A stretch of DNA of 64,000 nt from Cydia pomonella. Taxonomy: Eukaryota; Arthropoda; Insecta; Lepidoptera; Tortricidae. Location of the stretch: contig NC_084730.1 of assembly GCF_033807575.1 (NCBI RefSeq), positions 8,291,986 to 8,355,985 of the forward strand. Direction: 5' to 3'. The notes under the pieces were generated by a model. The model had not been told where the DNA came from. It searched no databases and was given only the letters and a program-made list of their open reading frames with translations. A program made the translations under genes and the position numbers. Shown here piece after piece: positions 21,685-29,655 of the stretch; positions within the stretch are counted from its first letter, which is position 1; every line of letters begins with the position of its first letter.

Positions 21685-21945
21685 CGTATATTGGTGTCTA
21701 AGCAACACAACACAACCCTTATTGAGTTTACTGCGGGACTTAGTTAATTTGTGTAATAATGTCCTATAATATTTATTTATTTATACATAACACTATGGTT
21801 TCATTGACAGGACTACCAGCTGTACGAAGAGTTCTTTATCACCAACTCGCCTCTGAAGAAGCCACGGGCCGACCTGATGGACATAAACATGCGGAGAGCG
21901 GACGCTTATGAGAAGCTGAGAAAAAAGGCCGAGAAAGAGAAATAA
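12289..21945 (+). CDS. IQCA1: dynein regulatory complex subunit 11 / IQ and AAA domain protein, C-terminal eight exons
   Basis: Exons 12289-12398, 14641-14804, 16597-16751, 17005-17104, 18138-18261, 18955-19074, 19647-19719 and 21811-21945 join in consistent phases with AG/GT borders. They encode 326 residues and a TAA. The product has a Walker A (LLGPPRNGKS), an NAVKIDISPEMV segment after it, a degenerate Walker B (VVYMRDVERVF), a sensor-like FIATCTTPFGFP and a VPRTDYNSLQLFFYHKLQR block. Order and spacing match DRC11/IQCA1, an AAA-family subunit of the nexin-dynein regulatory complex in motile cilia and sperm flagella. The IQ-containing N-terminal half is not in view. Introns are full of SINEs, LINE ends and MITEs. 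The sixth exon heads a tandem array (18979-19543). The identification is by recall of the family, without a search. Confidence 0.8.
12572..12905 (+). repeat. dispersed intronic repeat ACCTGACCGTTGTCTG, copy 1
   Basis: About 330 bp from AAAGCTTTTATTTACTTTCA to ACCAAAAATG and CAAAAACTTA. Copies at 14978-15302 (reversed) and 15664-15965 lie in the next intron. Confidence 0.75.
13030..13765 (-). mobile_element. microsatellite-bearing cassette type 1, reversed
   Basis: Same layout as 9911-10656 on the other strand: TAGGGTTCCGTAGCCAAATG, a (CTGT)n tract at about 13089-13136, a poly-C tract, and CGACATGCTCTTGGCCGG at the end. Confidence 0.75.
13766..14225 (-). pseudogene. LINE ORF2 C-terminus and 3' end
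   Basis: The minus frame at 14201-13935 reads HFHPHHLDGWQSSTVRFSRN, then RTSKLWNELSPVVFPDQYDL. This is the typical end of a LINE ORF2. The 3' part GAGACAAACGAGCAGACGGA lies at about 13775. Related copies: 47969-48182 and 51236-51650. It is interrupted at 13870-14012. Confidence 0.75.
13870..14012 (+). mobile_element. nested LINE 3' end inside the reversed LINE
   Basis: ACAGGTTTTTAAAGGGTCGG to CCATCAGGCGGGCCGTATGA and TTTAAAAAACA, the same 3' end as 38998-39135. The host LINE resumes at AAGATGGGAGTACGCTC. Confidence 0.65.
14226..14640. other. intron sequence, nothing recognised
   Basis: Intron upstream of exon b. A polypyrimidine-poor stretch ends in TTCCTACAG. No repeat boundary is seen. 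Confidence 0.35.
14641..14804 (+). CDS. IQCA1: DRC11-like exon b (Walker A)
   Basis: Acceptor TTCCTACAG, donor ATGA|GTTAGT. Encodes FPPPGYGDVRRRLVLSCVFA and the P-loop LLGPPRNGKSFLVDC. GC-rich codons stand out against AT-rich introns. It ends after one base of a codon. Confidence 0.85.
14978..15302 (-). repeat. dispersed intronic repeat, copy 2 (reversed)
   Basis: Reverse complement of 12572-12905, from AAATTTCATTTTTGGTACAA to CAGGTGAAAGTAAATAAAAG. 15303-15663 to its right holds nothing I recognise. Confidence 0.75.
15664..15965 (+). repeat. dispersed intronic repeat, copy 3
   Basis: Same orientation as copy 1. CTTGCAAGTTAAATTTGACC to GATAAAAGCTTGTACCAAAA is well conserved. Confidence 0.75.
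16219..16528 (-). mobile_element. SINE family B
   Basis: Reverse orientation, from CTTCGTCGCGTTGTCCCGG to the tRNA-like head CGCTAGACCACCAGCGCT. It lies 68 bp upstream of exon c. Confidence 0.85.
16597..16751 (+). CDS. IQCA1: DRC11-like exon c (degenerate Walker B)
   Basis: Acceptor CGCTGTAG, donor AAG|GTAATC. Encodes NAVKIDISPEMVSSVVE, then RPGKTVEDVFLAARVFQ and VVYMRDVERVFMNPAK. The usual DE of Walker B reads RDVE. A minus-strand SINE B ends 68 bp upstream. Confidence 0.85.
16879..16901 (+). repeat. poly-C run of 23
   Basis: An uninterrupted C tract in the intron between exons c and d. Its length in the assembly may be unreliable. Confidence 0.9.
17005..17104 (+). CDS. IQCA1: DRC11-like exon d
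   Basis: Acceptor GTCGTTTCAG, donor ATAG|GTAAGT. Encodes VPPEQRYLMAASVKTALV, then KCVKGIAAEDKIIFI. Confidence 0.85.
17405..17768 (-). mobile_element. LINE 3' end, family ACGTCGGTGGCAAACAAGC
   Basis: On the plus strand TTTTTTTTTAATACTACGTC leads into GGCAAACAAGCATACGGCCC, CACCGGCAGGAACACAACAC and GACGTACCCGGGTCCGGG; the poly-T marks a reversed tail. Copies: 27364-27690, 31855-32092 and 42662-42855. 17105-17404 and 17769-18137 are plain intron, with a (CATT)n tract near 17872-17897. Confidence 0.75.
18138..18261 (+). CDS. IQCA1: DRC11-like exon e (sensor region)
   Basis: Acceptor AAATTTCCAG, donor AAAG|GTTATT. Encodes ATCTTPFGFPAAPMVSVFD, then EMILVPRTDYNSLQLFFYHK. It corresponds to the GTT-x-PF and LVPRPDY blocks of the family. 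Confidence 0.85.
18410..18600 (-). mobile_element. LINE 3' end, reversed
   Basis: TACTCTTTATTGGCACACCT, then GACAACAGGCGGTCTTATCG and AAGCGATCTCTTCCAGACAA. This is the complement of the tail seen at 8965-9103. The remaining intron to 18954 holds AT-rich ACATACATATAA-type sequence only. Confidence 0.65.
18955..19074 (+). CDS. IQCA1: DRC11-like exon f, first unit of the 113-bp array
   Basis: Acceptor ATGTTCCAG, donor TCAG|GTCTAC. Encodes SIRSAERDFCVQTLAHMLQ, then GYGFGIIIEVFNEVMCADRI. Only this unit has the proper upstream acceptor and phase; later copies in the array would add a stop. Confidence 0.8.
18979..19543 (+). repeat. 5 x 113 bp tandem array containing exon f and its donor
   Basis: Units start at 18979, 19092, 19205, 19318 and 19431, with a 3-bp insertion in the last. 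Each repeats CTGCGTGCAGACGTT to TCAGGTCTACAACATTT. The coding versions differ at a few codons (IIIEVF/IIIQVF, NEVMC/NEVMW/NEDMC). Confidence 0.95.
19647..19719 (+). CDS. IQCA1: DRC11-like exon g
   Basis: Acceptor CACCTTTTTAG, donor GAG|GTACTA. Encodes LNITPLSPAEFINAIASHD and ALTLE, matching the phase left by exon f. Confidence 0.8.
19802..19948 (+). mobile_element. SINE family A, internally deleted
   Basis: Head GACGACTGGTCTGGCCTAG and a weak box B GGGTTCAACCC, then directly the tail GCTGTGGGACTTAGTCAATT and TTTATTTATTT. Confidence 0.8.
20015..20480. mobile_element. inverted-repeat DNA element TATACACCGTGTAACA, copy 1
   Basis: Ends TATATACACCGTGTAACAC and TTGTTACACCGTGTATATA are inverted copies. 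The internal AT-rich part shares blocks with 25907-26259 (for example ATAATGGCATCATC against GATGATGCCATTAT). No transposase frame. Confidence 0.8.
20501..20644. mobile_element. 144 bp hairpin MITE
   Basis: GGCTCCTCTACACGATAGCC at the left pairs with CATAGTGTAGAGGAGCC at the right. Inner arms around CAAGGGACGCA and TGCGTCCCTTAG also pair. Confidence 0.75.
20985..21423 (+). pseudogene. LINE ORF2 C-terminal fragment
   Basis: Reads MNAVEMRALRSVCGVRLQDR, then after a frame break MLSWFGQVERMSERRLTRRV and AYPSGK-stop. This is the familiar C-terminal region of RTE-like or related LINE proteins. It sits in the last intron of the DRC11-like gene. Confidence 0.75.
21650..21680 (+). repeat. (TA)n microsatellite flanked by ACATACAT/ATGTATGT
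   Basis: About 13 TA units forming a perfect palindrome with its flanks (GACATACA and TGTATGTC). Confidence 0.85.
21697..21783 (+). mobile_element. SINE family A tail fragment
   Basis: GCAACACAACACAACCCTTA, GCGGGACTTAGTTAATTTGT and TTTATTTATTTA just upstream of the terminal exon. Confidence 0.65.
21811..21945 (+). CDS. IQCA1: DRC11-like terminal exon h
   Basis: Acceptor TTCATTGACAG. Encodes DYQLYEEFFITNSPLKKP, RADLMDINMRRADAYEK and a Lys/Glu-rich tail ending in TAA at 21943-21945. Confidence 0.85.
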   Translation, partial: DYQLYEEFFITNSPLKKPRADLMDINMRRADAYEKLRKKAEKEK

Positions 21946-22255
21946 GTTAGAAGAATAGATACCAAGACGCATGGCACACTGCATGCTATTCGCACGTCGC
22001 TCCGACGTACGAGCGGGATGTCGTTATAATACGCGCATAGTATTGTCTCACTCAAACATCGGAGACAGCGTCGAGTCGGAAGCAATACAGTTCCACATGA
22101 ATCCTGTAAGGGTATAGCAATATTCTTAAAACTAACTTATGAGATAACATGCATCATGGGCATAAGCCAATTAGAAAGGGCTGGTGTATGATATATCTGT
22201 ATGTCTTATTTGTGCCGATAACGTTATTCGTCAATATTATCGTTAAAAAAATCAT
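21946..22255 (+). other. 3' flank of the DRC11-like gene
   Basis: Probably holds the 3' UTR, but I see no clear AATAAA signal. CGCACGTCGCTCCGACGTACG at about 21990 is GC-rich with partial dyad symmetry. Confidence 0.35.
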
Positions 22256-23228
22256 TTACTGTGTAGTACGCTTTTTTTTACTAGATAAGTTTTTAATCTT
22301 ATTTATTTCATTAATTTCATTTGAGATTTTAGTATATATTTTTATGGCCATGCCAAAAGGACCTTTGTAGATCATCTGCAGAGTAGAATTTGGTGTGGCT
22401 AGTCTAGTTTTAGGTCGTAGGTGGGCTGGTCGCAAGTATTGAGGAAAGAGATTTCCATTATTCTTTACGAATAGACACACTTCCAATGGAGATTAGGGTC
22501 AGGGTTCTTAGTTTTACGAAGTATGGTTTGCAGCTTTCGAGTTGATGAATATTTACAAGGATTCTAATACAGTGTTTTTGTAATATAAAAAGATTGTTCA
22601 CACTTGGACTATTTCCCCACAGTATAATGCCGTATTGTAACCAAGAGTGAGCATAGGCGTAGTATACATTTGTGGCTGTACTGCATAAGTGTACTGACTA
22701 CACTTTTTTAGATGATATAGTGCCACTTATTTTATTTATGTGATCTTTCTAGTAAAGGGCTGAGTCAATGTTGATACCCAAAAATACAGTTGAACTTATT
22801 GATTCTATTTTATTATTATTGTAATAGTAATTAATGTTTGGAAAGGTTTAAATTGTATAATTCTCGTTTTTTCGAAGTTTACTTGTAAGTTGTGTTCACT
22901 ACGCCATGTTACAACTTCTTCTAATCTTCTTCCTCGCGTTGTCCCGGCATTTTGCCACGGCTCATGGGAGCCTCAGGTCCGCAACGACACAACTTCTTCT
23001 AATGTAGAGTTTAAATCGTTGTTCAGGGTTTGTTCGTTTTCGCACGATATAACTATCGTCTAAAAGAAATATCGTCAGCAAACAAGGTGCATGGGCTATT
23101 TAATATATTGGGTAAATCATTTATGTAGATAAGAAATAAAATACATCCAAAGACACTTCCCTGGGGTATCGATTGGTTTACTTTTGTTATTTGTGATTAG
23201 ACATTTTGTAATGTATCAGTGTTGTAAT
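22256..23228 (-). pseudogene. LINE reverse transcriptase, central to C-terminal part
   Basis: The minus strand reads PQGSVFGCILFLIYINDLPN followed by FADDISF, the motifs around the catalytic FADD. Further on are VNFEKTRIIQFKPF, STVFLGINIDSAL and MEVCLFVKNNGNLFPQYLRP. Several stops and shifts occur. A SINE B fragment splits it at 22926-22988. Confidence 0.8.
22926..22988 (-). mobile_element. short SINE-B 3' fragment with 15-bp target duplication
   Basis: Only the last 63 bp of SINE B are present (complement of CCATGAGCCGTGGCAAAATG and GACAACGCGAGGAAGAAG). ACAACTTCTTCTAAT flanks both sides (22911-22925 and 22989-23003). Confidence 0.9.
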
Positions 23229-23229
23229 T

Positions 23230-23952
23230 GTGGCAATACACCATCCTTCCTATCGTCCAATCTGCATGACGTTACCGATTGGATCAGTTAGAAATGACCG
23301 TGTGTGGGAGTGGATTGGCATGACTGTAATACTTGACGGTACAATTGAATTTCGATTCTTTTGGCTTGGCCATGGCGATTGGATCATGCCGATTGGACCG
23401 TTTATGGCAGTCGGCGATCGTCAGTTCAGTCAGGTCTAGATTTTTGTCGGTCATAGACGTCGTCGTGCGCGCGTTCTCACAACATGTCGCAAAATACAGT
23501 CCGGTATACCGCGAAGTTCTTTTTTTTGTTTAATTTTGACAAGTAAAATGCCTAAAACATCTCATCACAATCATGAAACGGCTAAAACATCTTCGTCTGT
23601 CACCGGTGACGCCATGGCTTCAACTGAACATCGCTGCTGATTGGACAATTTAAACTGATCGTGTGTGGTGTATATAGACGAACTGCACATTGGATCAAGC
23701 CAGCGTCATGCCGATAGGGAGCGTGCATGAACTGTAGGAGGCAGCACAGGAGCCGTCAGATTTTTGGCGCGAGGCGTAAATGTAATGTTTATTGTTCCGA
23801 TGTAGCCCAAAAGATGGCAGAACCTACTATGCACAAGAAAACACGTGACGTGTAAATGTACATGTATATGGTTCCGATTCAGGCCACAAGATGGCAGACC
23901 CTCCAACGCGCGCGGTCCCTATTGGACGATAGGAAGGATGATGTATGGCCAC
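23230..23952. mobile_element. 723 bp non-autonomous DNA element with about 32-bp inverted ends
   Basis: GTGGCAATACACCATCCTTC at the left mirrors GAAGGATGATGTATGGCCAC at the right. The left subterminal region repeats GATTGGAT, GATTGGCA and GATTGGAC. A small frame near 23548 starts MPKTSHHNHETAKTSSS but is only about 30 codons. It contains a nested MITE. Confidence 0.7.
23714..23922. mobile_element. MITE family ATAGGGAGCGTGC, nested copy
   Basis: ATAGGGAGCGTGCATGAACT to CGCGCGCGGTCCCTAT, near-identical to 37801-38009. It interrupts the right part of the larger element. Confidence 0.8.
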
Positions 23953-24107
23953 CATAAGTTTCCTTTTGGGGCTTAGTAAGGCAGCGTTGCTGGCCTTATC
24001 TCTTTTTAGGGATCCGTAGTCAAAGCGCAAGCGCTGAAGCGCTGGTGGCCAACCGGTAAGAGCGTGCGACTTCCAATCCAGAGGTCACGGGTTCAAACCC
24101 CGATTCG

Positions 24108-24358
24108 TACGGTCATGTCTGAAAATGTCGATACGAAAAAAGTGACAAAAATATGTAGACACGACTTTATTGCCCATATATTAAGGTAGAGATCGCTTTT
24201 TAGCGAGAAGACCGCCTGTTATTTACCTCTTCTTTATGTGTTGTATTATTTGTACTGTTTCTGTATTGAGGTGTGCAATAAAGAGTATTTGTATTGTATT
24301 GTAGTGTATACATATTTTTGGCACATTTTTCGTATCGAAATTTTCAGACGTGACTGTA
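24108..24358. mobile_element. MITE family TACRGTCATGTCTGAAAAT nested in the SINE
   Basis: TACGGTCATGTCTGAAAATG and its complement ATTTTCAGACGTGACTGTA mark the ends, with TA at the junction. Related copies: 32515-32650 and 43498-43590. Confidence 0.8.
24190..24304 (+). mobile_element. LINE 3' tail nested in the MITE
   Basis: GATCGCTTTTTAGCGAGAAG to GTGCAATAAAGAGTATTTGT, inserted in the loop of the MITE. GTAG is repeated at the edges. Confidence 0.75.
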
Positions 24359-24524
24359 CCAATGAGTTTTTAGGAAATATCATTTGATATTTACCAGTCG
24401 CTTTGCGGTAAAGGAAAAGTGCTGCCAAAGGAACGTGAAGTTGTGCCAACTCTAATAATTTCTCGAAGCAATGCTGAGCCGAACGGAGCTGAGAAAGCCC
24501 CAACGCTCTAATTTCCTCCCCCTG

Positions 24525-24625
24525 GCCGTACACGCACACCTTATGCAAACGGTGTGCCGTCTCTGATAACTGTTCATATATTACAACGTGTACGTCTACG
24601 TCGTATCCGGTGTGCACAGGCCTAA
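24525..24625. mobile_element. partial MITE (relative of 36476-36650)
   Basis: ACACGCACACC, AACGGTGTGCCGTCTCTGAT and TCCGGTGTGCACAGGCCTAA correspond to the right two thirds of the 36476-36650 element. Confidence 0.55.
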
Positions 24626-24885
24626 AGTAAAGAAGCGTTGCTGGGGGCCGAGATGACAATCATACAACGACAAACGCTAACGAAAATAAAAATTGTATGG
24701 AAGAAAGATGTTGCGAAAAGTCACGTGAAAATTTCCATAGACTATTCAAATAAATAAATAAATAAAAATGCTATTTATTAAGGTATAAACTCATAACGTT
24801 CAAAATTAAAAATTAAAGTTACAATTACAATTGTTATTAATTATTAATTTATATATATTACACTAAACTAAGCTAAGATTAATAA

Positions 24886-25488
24886 AAACCGGCCAAGAGC
24901 ATGTCGGGCCATGCTCAGTGTAGGGTTCCGTAGTTACTCTTCCGTCACAATAAGCTAAACTGGAGCTTAAAGTATAGTAAATTGTTAACCAAGGGATGAA
25001 ACGCGAGTTAAACAAATAGGCAAATTTGCATAATCAGTACCTAATTAAAGTCTTTTTACTATGAAGGGGAAACTTTTTGCGATAACTCAAAAACAGCTAA
25101 ACTGATCATGTCCGCTATAGTTTTCATTTAAAGTCTTTCTTAAGCTCTACTTCCACAATTTTTTTCATATTTTTTGGAGCTATGGTTCAAAAGTTAGAGG
25201 GGGGGGGGACACATTTTTTTTTTCTTTCGGAGCGATTATCTCCGAATATATTCACTTAATCAAAAAATGTTTGTTGAAGACCCTTATTAGTTTTGAAAGC
25301 TCTTTCCAACGATACCCTGTAGGGATGCAGCAGAAAAAAAAAATCACCCCCACTTTACGTGTAGGGGAGGAACCCTCAAAAAAATTAAATTTTCAGATTT
25401 TATTATACGCTTTGGTCGGCTTTATTGATTTATATATCCATGCCGAATTTCAGCTTTCTAGCACTAACGACCACGGAGCAAAGCCTCG

Positions 25489-25579
<91 letters not shown>

Positions 25580-25627
25580 GGACATGGCGAAACTATACGG
25601 GTTCCTAGTTGACTACGGAACCCTAAA
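24886..25627 (+). mobile_element. microsatellite-bearing cassette type 1
   Basis: Same order as 9911-10656, with (GACA)n at about 25489-25580, longer than in the other copies. 25628-25906 to its right holds nothing recognisable. Confidence 0.75.
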
Positions 25628-25906
25628 AAGGTGTAAGTAAAACTTTACGCCTAGCATGTTTCGTACACAGTCTTAACAAACAATGCTTTTCGCCGATTCG
25701 TTCACTCCCGACAAACGACCAATGCCTTTTACGCATTATAGCGTAAAAGTCATCTACTGTTCTGGGCGAACATACCCGACGCACTACGAGTACAACGCCA
25801 CGTCACAGTAGCGGTAAATACCTAAACAAGTTCCGATTGTTGTTTTATTTTATTTTATTCAAAAGGTCTGCCAACAGCGGTTGCAATGATACATTAATAG
25901 GTATAG

Positions 25907-26259
25907 TATACACGGTGTAACATGGGAAACCGAAAGATTTTAACAGTGTAATCCTGATCACATTTAGAGACTAAAATGTCATATAAACTTTTCTGGATTT
26001 CACCTAGTTTCAGAGTTAAAACCAATTTTAATAAAAATCTTCTTAGTGTAATTTTTGATAGCGATGATGCCATTATGGGTGTAGTCTAAATTTCCTTATT
26101 GATAGATGTCAAAACGTGACAAGTAACCTTTGCAAAAACTAGGTTTTACAAAAAAATCATAAAAATTCATTTTCAGTGCTAGTTGTACCATAATATTATC
26201 TTTTTATGTACAAATACATTCAAAAATTTGGAAAAATTCTTGATGTTATACCGTGTATA
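25907..26259. mobile_element. inverted-repeat DNA element TATACACGGTGTAACA, copy 2
   Basis: TATACACGGTGTAACATGGG at the left, GTTATACCGTGTATA at the right. Same family as 20015-20480. Confidence 0.8.
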
Positions 26260-26374
26260 GTATATATCGATAGGTAAGCTTATTGCATAGCTAATTATAG
26301 GCAAGCACCACTTGTGTAAACTTACAGTTAAATCAAACATTAAGAAATTAAATATGAAACGGAAATACGTTGTA

Positions 26375-26600
26375 GTTCTACGGTTTCAGCGAGGTGGATG
26401 GTGAAAAGTTTGATGGCGCCACTCTTTGATATTTAACAAATTTAACACATATCAGTGAAAGAATAAGGGTCAAAGTCAAATGGCGTTCTAAAAGTTTTAA
26501 TCATGTGTCGTAAGATGGCAGTAAATTAACGTAGCTACAAAGTTTTCTTCGACAATCCACCTCTATGTCGAATTCGCTTTGCTCGCACTAATACGAGAGC
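26375..26600 (+). repeat. dispersed repeat TTTAACACATATCAGTG, copy 1
   Basis: GATGGCGCCACTC, AACACATATCAGTGAAAGAA, ATGGCGTTCTAAAAGTTTTA and GACAATCCACCTCTATGTCG recur at 32770-33010 and 36091-36260. Confidence 0.65.
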
Positions 26601-27363
26601 CAAAAATAAAAATATAAATCTTGTAGCTATCTATCGGCTTAAAATATCAACCTTTTCTTTGGTTTAGTCAAAGAGAATTTAGAAGACTAAGAATTGCCGC
26701 GACATCTATTGTGGAGTAGCAGTACTGAGAGTTCTGCTACTTGACGATAGATGTAGACTACGAAAATAACAGTATTTTTGGTAACAAAACCGTTGTATGG
26801 AGTGAGCACTCTTGGTCTTCTTAATTCTCTTTGGTTTATGACACGTGACTACGCCGTGCAGTTTATTTGACGGTAGCATCCAACCTGCTGAGCTAATAAT
26901 GCCGAATGACGTGTCTGCTGAAACATTTGCAGGAGATTTAGTGACAAGGCAATACAATTTTTTTTATTCCATTTGTAACTAAATGATATGCTAGTGTGTG
27001 AAGTTAGCATATCATTTGGTAAAAATCCATAGTATTGGTTTTTATGATAAAAACGCCAGAACTATTGATATAAAGTATCAGGAACTCTAGAACTATGGTG
27101 CATGCTAATAGAACTCCAATAAAAACGTGATCTGCTAGACTTTGATATGCCAACTTCACAGACATTCAATCGTTTCGCCTTAATACGAAAGTGCGAATCT
27201 GTGTGAAATCACCTTTTCATGCAAACTTAGTCCTCATTTTCCTCTTTGGATATTCACATTATTGAAAATATTTTGACATAATTTGTTGTATATTAACCAC
27301 AGTTAGATTTTTTCGAATTTTTAATTATTATAAGAGTTCGGAGCATTTTTCAAATTGTACGAT
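26601..27363. other. no gene seen; small inverted repeat
   Basis: Noncoding. ACTAAATGATATGCTA at about 26988 pairs with TAGCATATCATTTGGT at about 27006, a short hairpin. Confidence 0.4.
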
Positions 27364-27690
27364 TTTTTTAAACTACGTCGGAGGCAAACAAGCATACGCC
27401 CCGCCTAATGGTAAGCAGTCTCCATAGCCTATGGAGGAGTTACATGCGCGTCGCCTACCCTAGCCCCCCTTGAGCTCTGGCAACCTTACTCACCGGCAGG
27501 AACACAACACTATGAGTAGGGTCTAGTGTTATTTGGCTGCGGTTTTCTGTAAGGTGGAGGTACTTGCCCAGTTGGGCTCTGCTCTAGATCTGGAATGACA
27601 TCCGCTGCGCTGTGCCCTACTACACAAAGCGGGATGACATTCACAATGCCCATACCTCTCTTTGGACGTAGTTTAAGGACGTACCCGGGA
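27364..27690 (-). mobile_element. LINE 3' end, family ACGTCGGTGGCAAACAAGC
   Basis: TTTTTTTAAACTACGTCGGA through ACCGGCAGGAACACAACACT to GACGTACCCGGG. Same family as 17405-17768. Confidence 0.7.
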
Positions 27691-28352
27691 CCAAATGTTT
27701 GAAATATGTTTTTTTGTTCCAATAATAACGTTTTTGTATGATTTTTTACAGTTAGAATTCTCCTCGCGTTGGTGTGGTAAAAAATGTTGTGTTTCACTCG
27801 CTGGTAAAAGTTTAACCCTTAAAACCCTTAGCACAAAGCTTAAAATTCGACTTTTCGAACCTCTACGCGCCTGGTTCAATATTGGAATCTTTCGCTTGCT
27901 CGGGTATCTAATTATCTATATTGGCACGAGCGGTTAAACAACATTGGCCCTTGTAAAACAAATAACTATTTAGTTTTCGCTTCATCCAGTTAATGTTGCA
28001 AGAAATTGCATAGTTTGCACATTCGCGATATAGGTAGTCACGTAAAGACAATTTGAATAATGTTTTACTAACAATATTCTTTAGCGCATTGTTTCGGTGC
28101 GAGCGACTGGGCACGTATATTTTTTTTATTACATACGTTTCAATGGTCGCGCCGCGTTCTCACGCCTCGCGAAATTGTGAAAAAAAAAGGTTGTTTTCTG
28201 TGTTTTGCGTTATTAATAGTTTGTGATATTATTAAACAGTCCTTGTGAAAACATCTTTTTTGTATGTGTGTAGTGGTCTAAAATCGTAGAGCAGGAAAAG
28301 TAATCTTTTTGCATTTTTATCGATGATTTCAACTAAAACTTTGCTCAGGATT
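27691..28352. other. dispersed-repeat material and a GC-richer patch
   Basis: About 27868-27985 (GGTTCAATATTGGAATCTTT, GCACGAGCGGTTAAACAACA, TTGTAAAACAAATAACTATT) recurs near 55618-55705. 28090-28180 has CGCGCCGCGTTCTC and CGCGAAATTG and could be promoter-like, but no gene follows. Confidence 0.4.
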
Positions 28353-28918
28353 CTTAAGAGGGAAGAATAGCTTAACGATTCTAACCGAACGTATTTTAAT
28401 GAAACGTAATTTTTGATGAAATTTCCTTTTCGGGAGAAAACGGTTTCCACTAAATCTTAAAACAAATTACTTTGATTTTGATGTTAATCAGTTCAGAATA
28501 TGTTGAGGCGAGCCTATTTCGTGGTAAACAATTTCAATATGTTTTAGACTTTTTTTTGTAATATATCTACTTCTGTATGTAATTTAAGTTTTACCACGAA
28601 ATAAATGATTTATGATATGATATGAAGTAATATATTCTAGGTTTATAGGTTTAACTTTTTTTAAATGATATATTTTTTATGAAACAAACGTATAAAACGT
28701 GATTAAAACTTGGTTGGTTTAAGCCGTTTGTTTTTTAAAAACTATGTATTTTTTAAGTGAAACCTTTAAACCTTAAATATATTATGCTGAAGCGATCGAC
28801 ATCAAAATCAAAGTGATTTGTTAAGATTTAGTTAGTGGAAACCGTTTTCTCCCGAAATGGAAATTTCATAGAAAAAGTACCGTTATTTAGGATCGCAAAG
28901 CTATTCTTCCCTCTTAAG
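28353..28918. mobile_element. foldback element with about 130-bp inverted arms
   Basis: CTTAAGAGGGAAGAATAGCT at the left mirrors AGCTATTCTTCCCTCTTAAG at the right. Arms share GGGAGAAAACGGTTTCCACT and its complement. An inner pair, TTTCGTGGTAAAC and GTTTTACCACGAAATAA, lies within the spacer. Confidence 0.75.
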
Positions 28919-29140
28919 CACATCACATTCACCGTTTTTTGTCAAATATTTCATACGTGTATTTTCAAAATAACTTATTTTTCTATGGAAATCGTACAAA
29001 AATAAGCCCTTTGTGAATGTAAGCCATATGTATAATACTAAAGTAGCGGGGTCAAAATTATATAAGACTATACATCGTGTTTTTATTTTATTCCATAACG
29101 TTAACGGTATGGGAAAATACGTTTATGGAAATTAAATTTT

Positions 29141-29232
29141 GATGACCAGTCTGGCCTAGTGGGTAGTGACTAGTGTGCTATGAAGCCGATGGTCCTGGGT
29201 TCGAATCCCGGTAAGGGCATTTATTTGTATGA
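29141..29232 (+). mobile_element. SINE family A head
   Basis: GATGACCAGTCTGGCCTAGT and box B GGTTCGAATCCCGGTAAGGG. The body is lost after TGATGAATACC. Confidence 0.7.
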
Positions 29233-29454
29233 TGAATACCAGTGTAGGCCAAACGTTAATTAGAATTGAAAATATTGAAAATTAAACATTACTAATTGAA
29301 CTGTAAACTGTAACCTTCCGTTACGGTTTACGGCTAACGTTTTGATTTTTGCCGCGCAATATACAATTTTTAAAATTTATTATTTTTTTATTTAATAAGC
29401 AAGCAGGCGGTAATGACAACTGATATGACCTGTATCCAGTATTCATAAAGATAG

Positions 29455-29655
29455 TTATCATGAAGGAGTAGTAGATATAATATGCTTGTCTGATTTATTT
29501 TTAAACTGGTTCACATTTTGTGCTGAAACCAAATCTTCTGGGAGTTTCTTCCAAGCCCTCACAACTCAATTGCTGAAAAATTCGCTTTCCCCTACCTTGT
29601 GTAGGCATGTAACACGAACAGGGAAATTTAAATACTTGTAATAAAAGATTACAAA
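29455..29655 (-). pseudogene. LINE ORF2 C-terminal fragment
   Basis: The minus strand reads YLNFPVRVTCLHKVGESEFF, a stop, then VVRAWKKLPEDLVSAQNVNQ and FKNKSDKH. This is the usual W-x-x-LP-x-x-V-x-S LINE ending. Confidence 0.75.

Larger units (their letters stand above)
24039..24421 (+). mobile_element. SINE family B, interrupted
   Basis: Head GCGCTGGTGGCCAACCGGTA to CCCCGATTCG at 24107, resuming with CCAATGAGTTTTTAGG at 24359 and TTTACCAGTCGCTTTGCGGT. The gap is filled by a MITE. Confidence 0.8.

Noticed and set aside
22149..22370. Hydrophobic plus-strand frame downstream of the DRC11-like gene
   Set aside because: AT-rich, antisense to the LINE reverse-transcriptase end, with no family resemblance.
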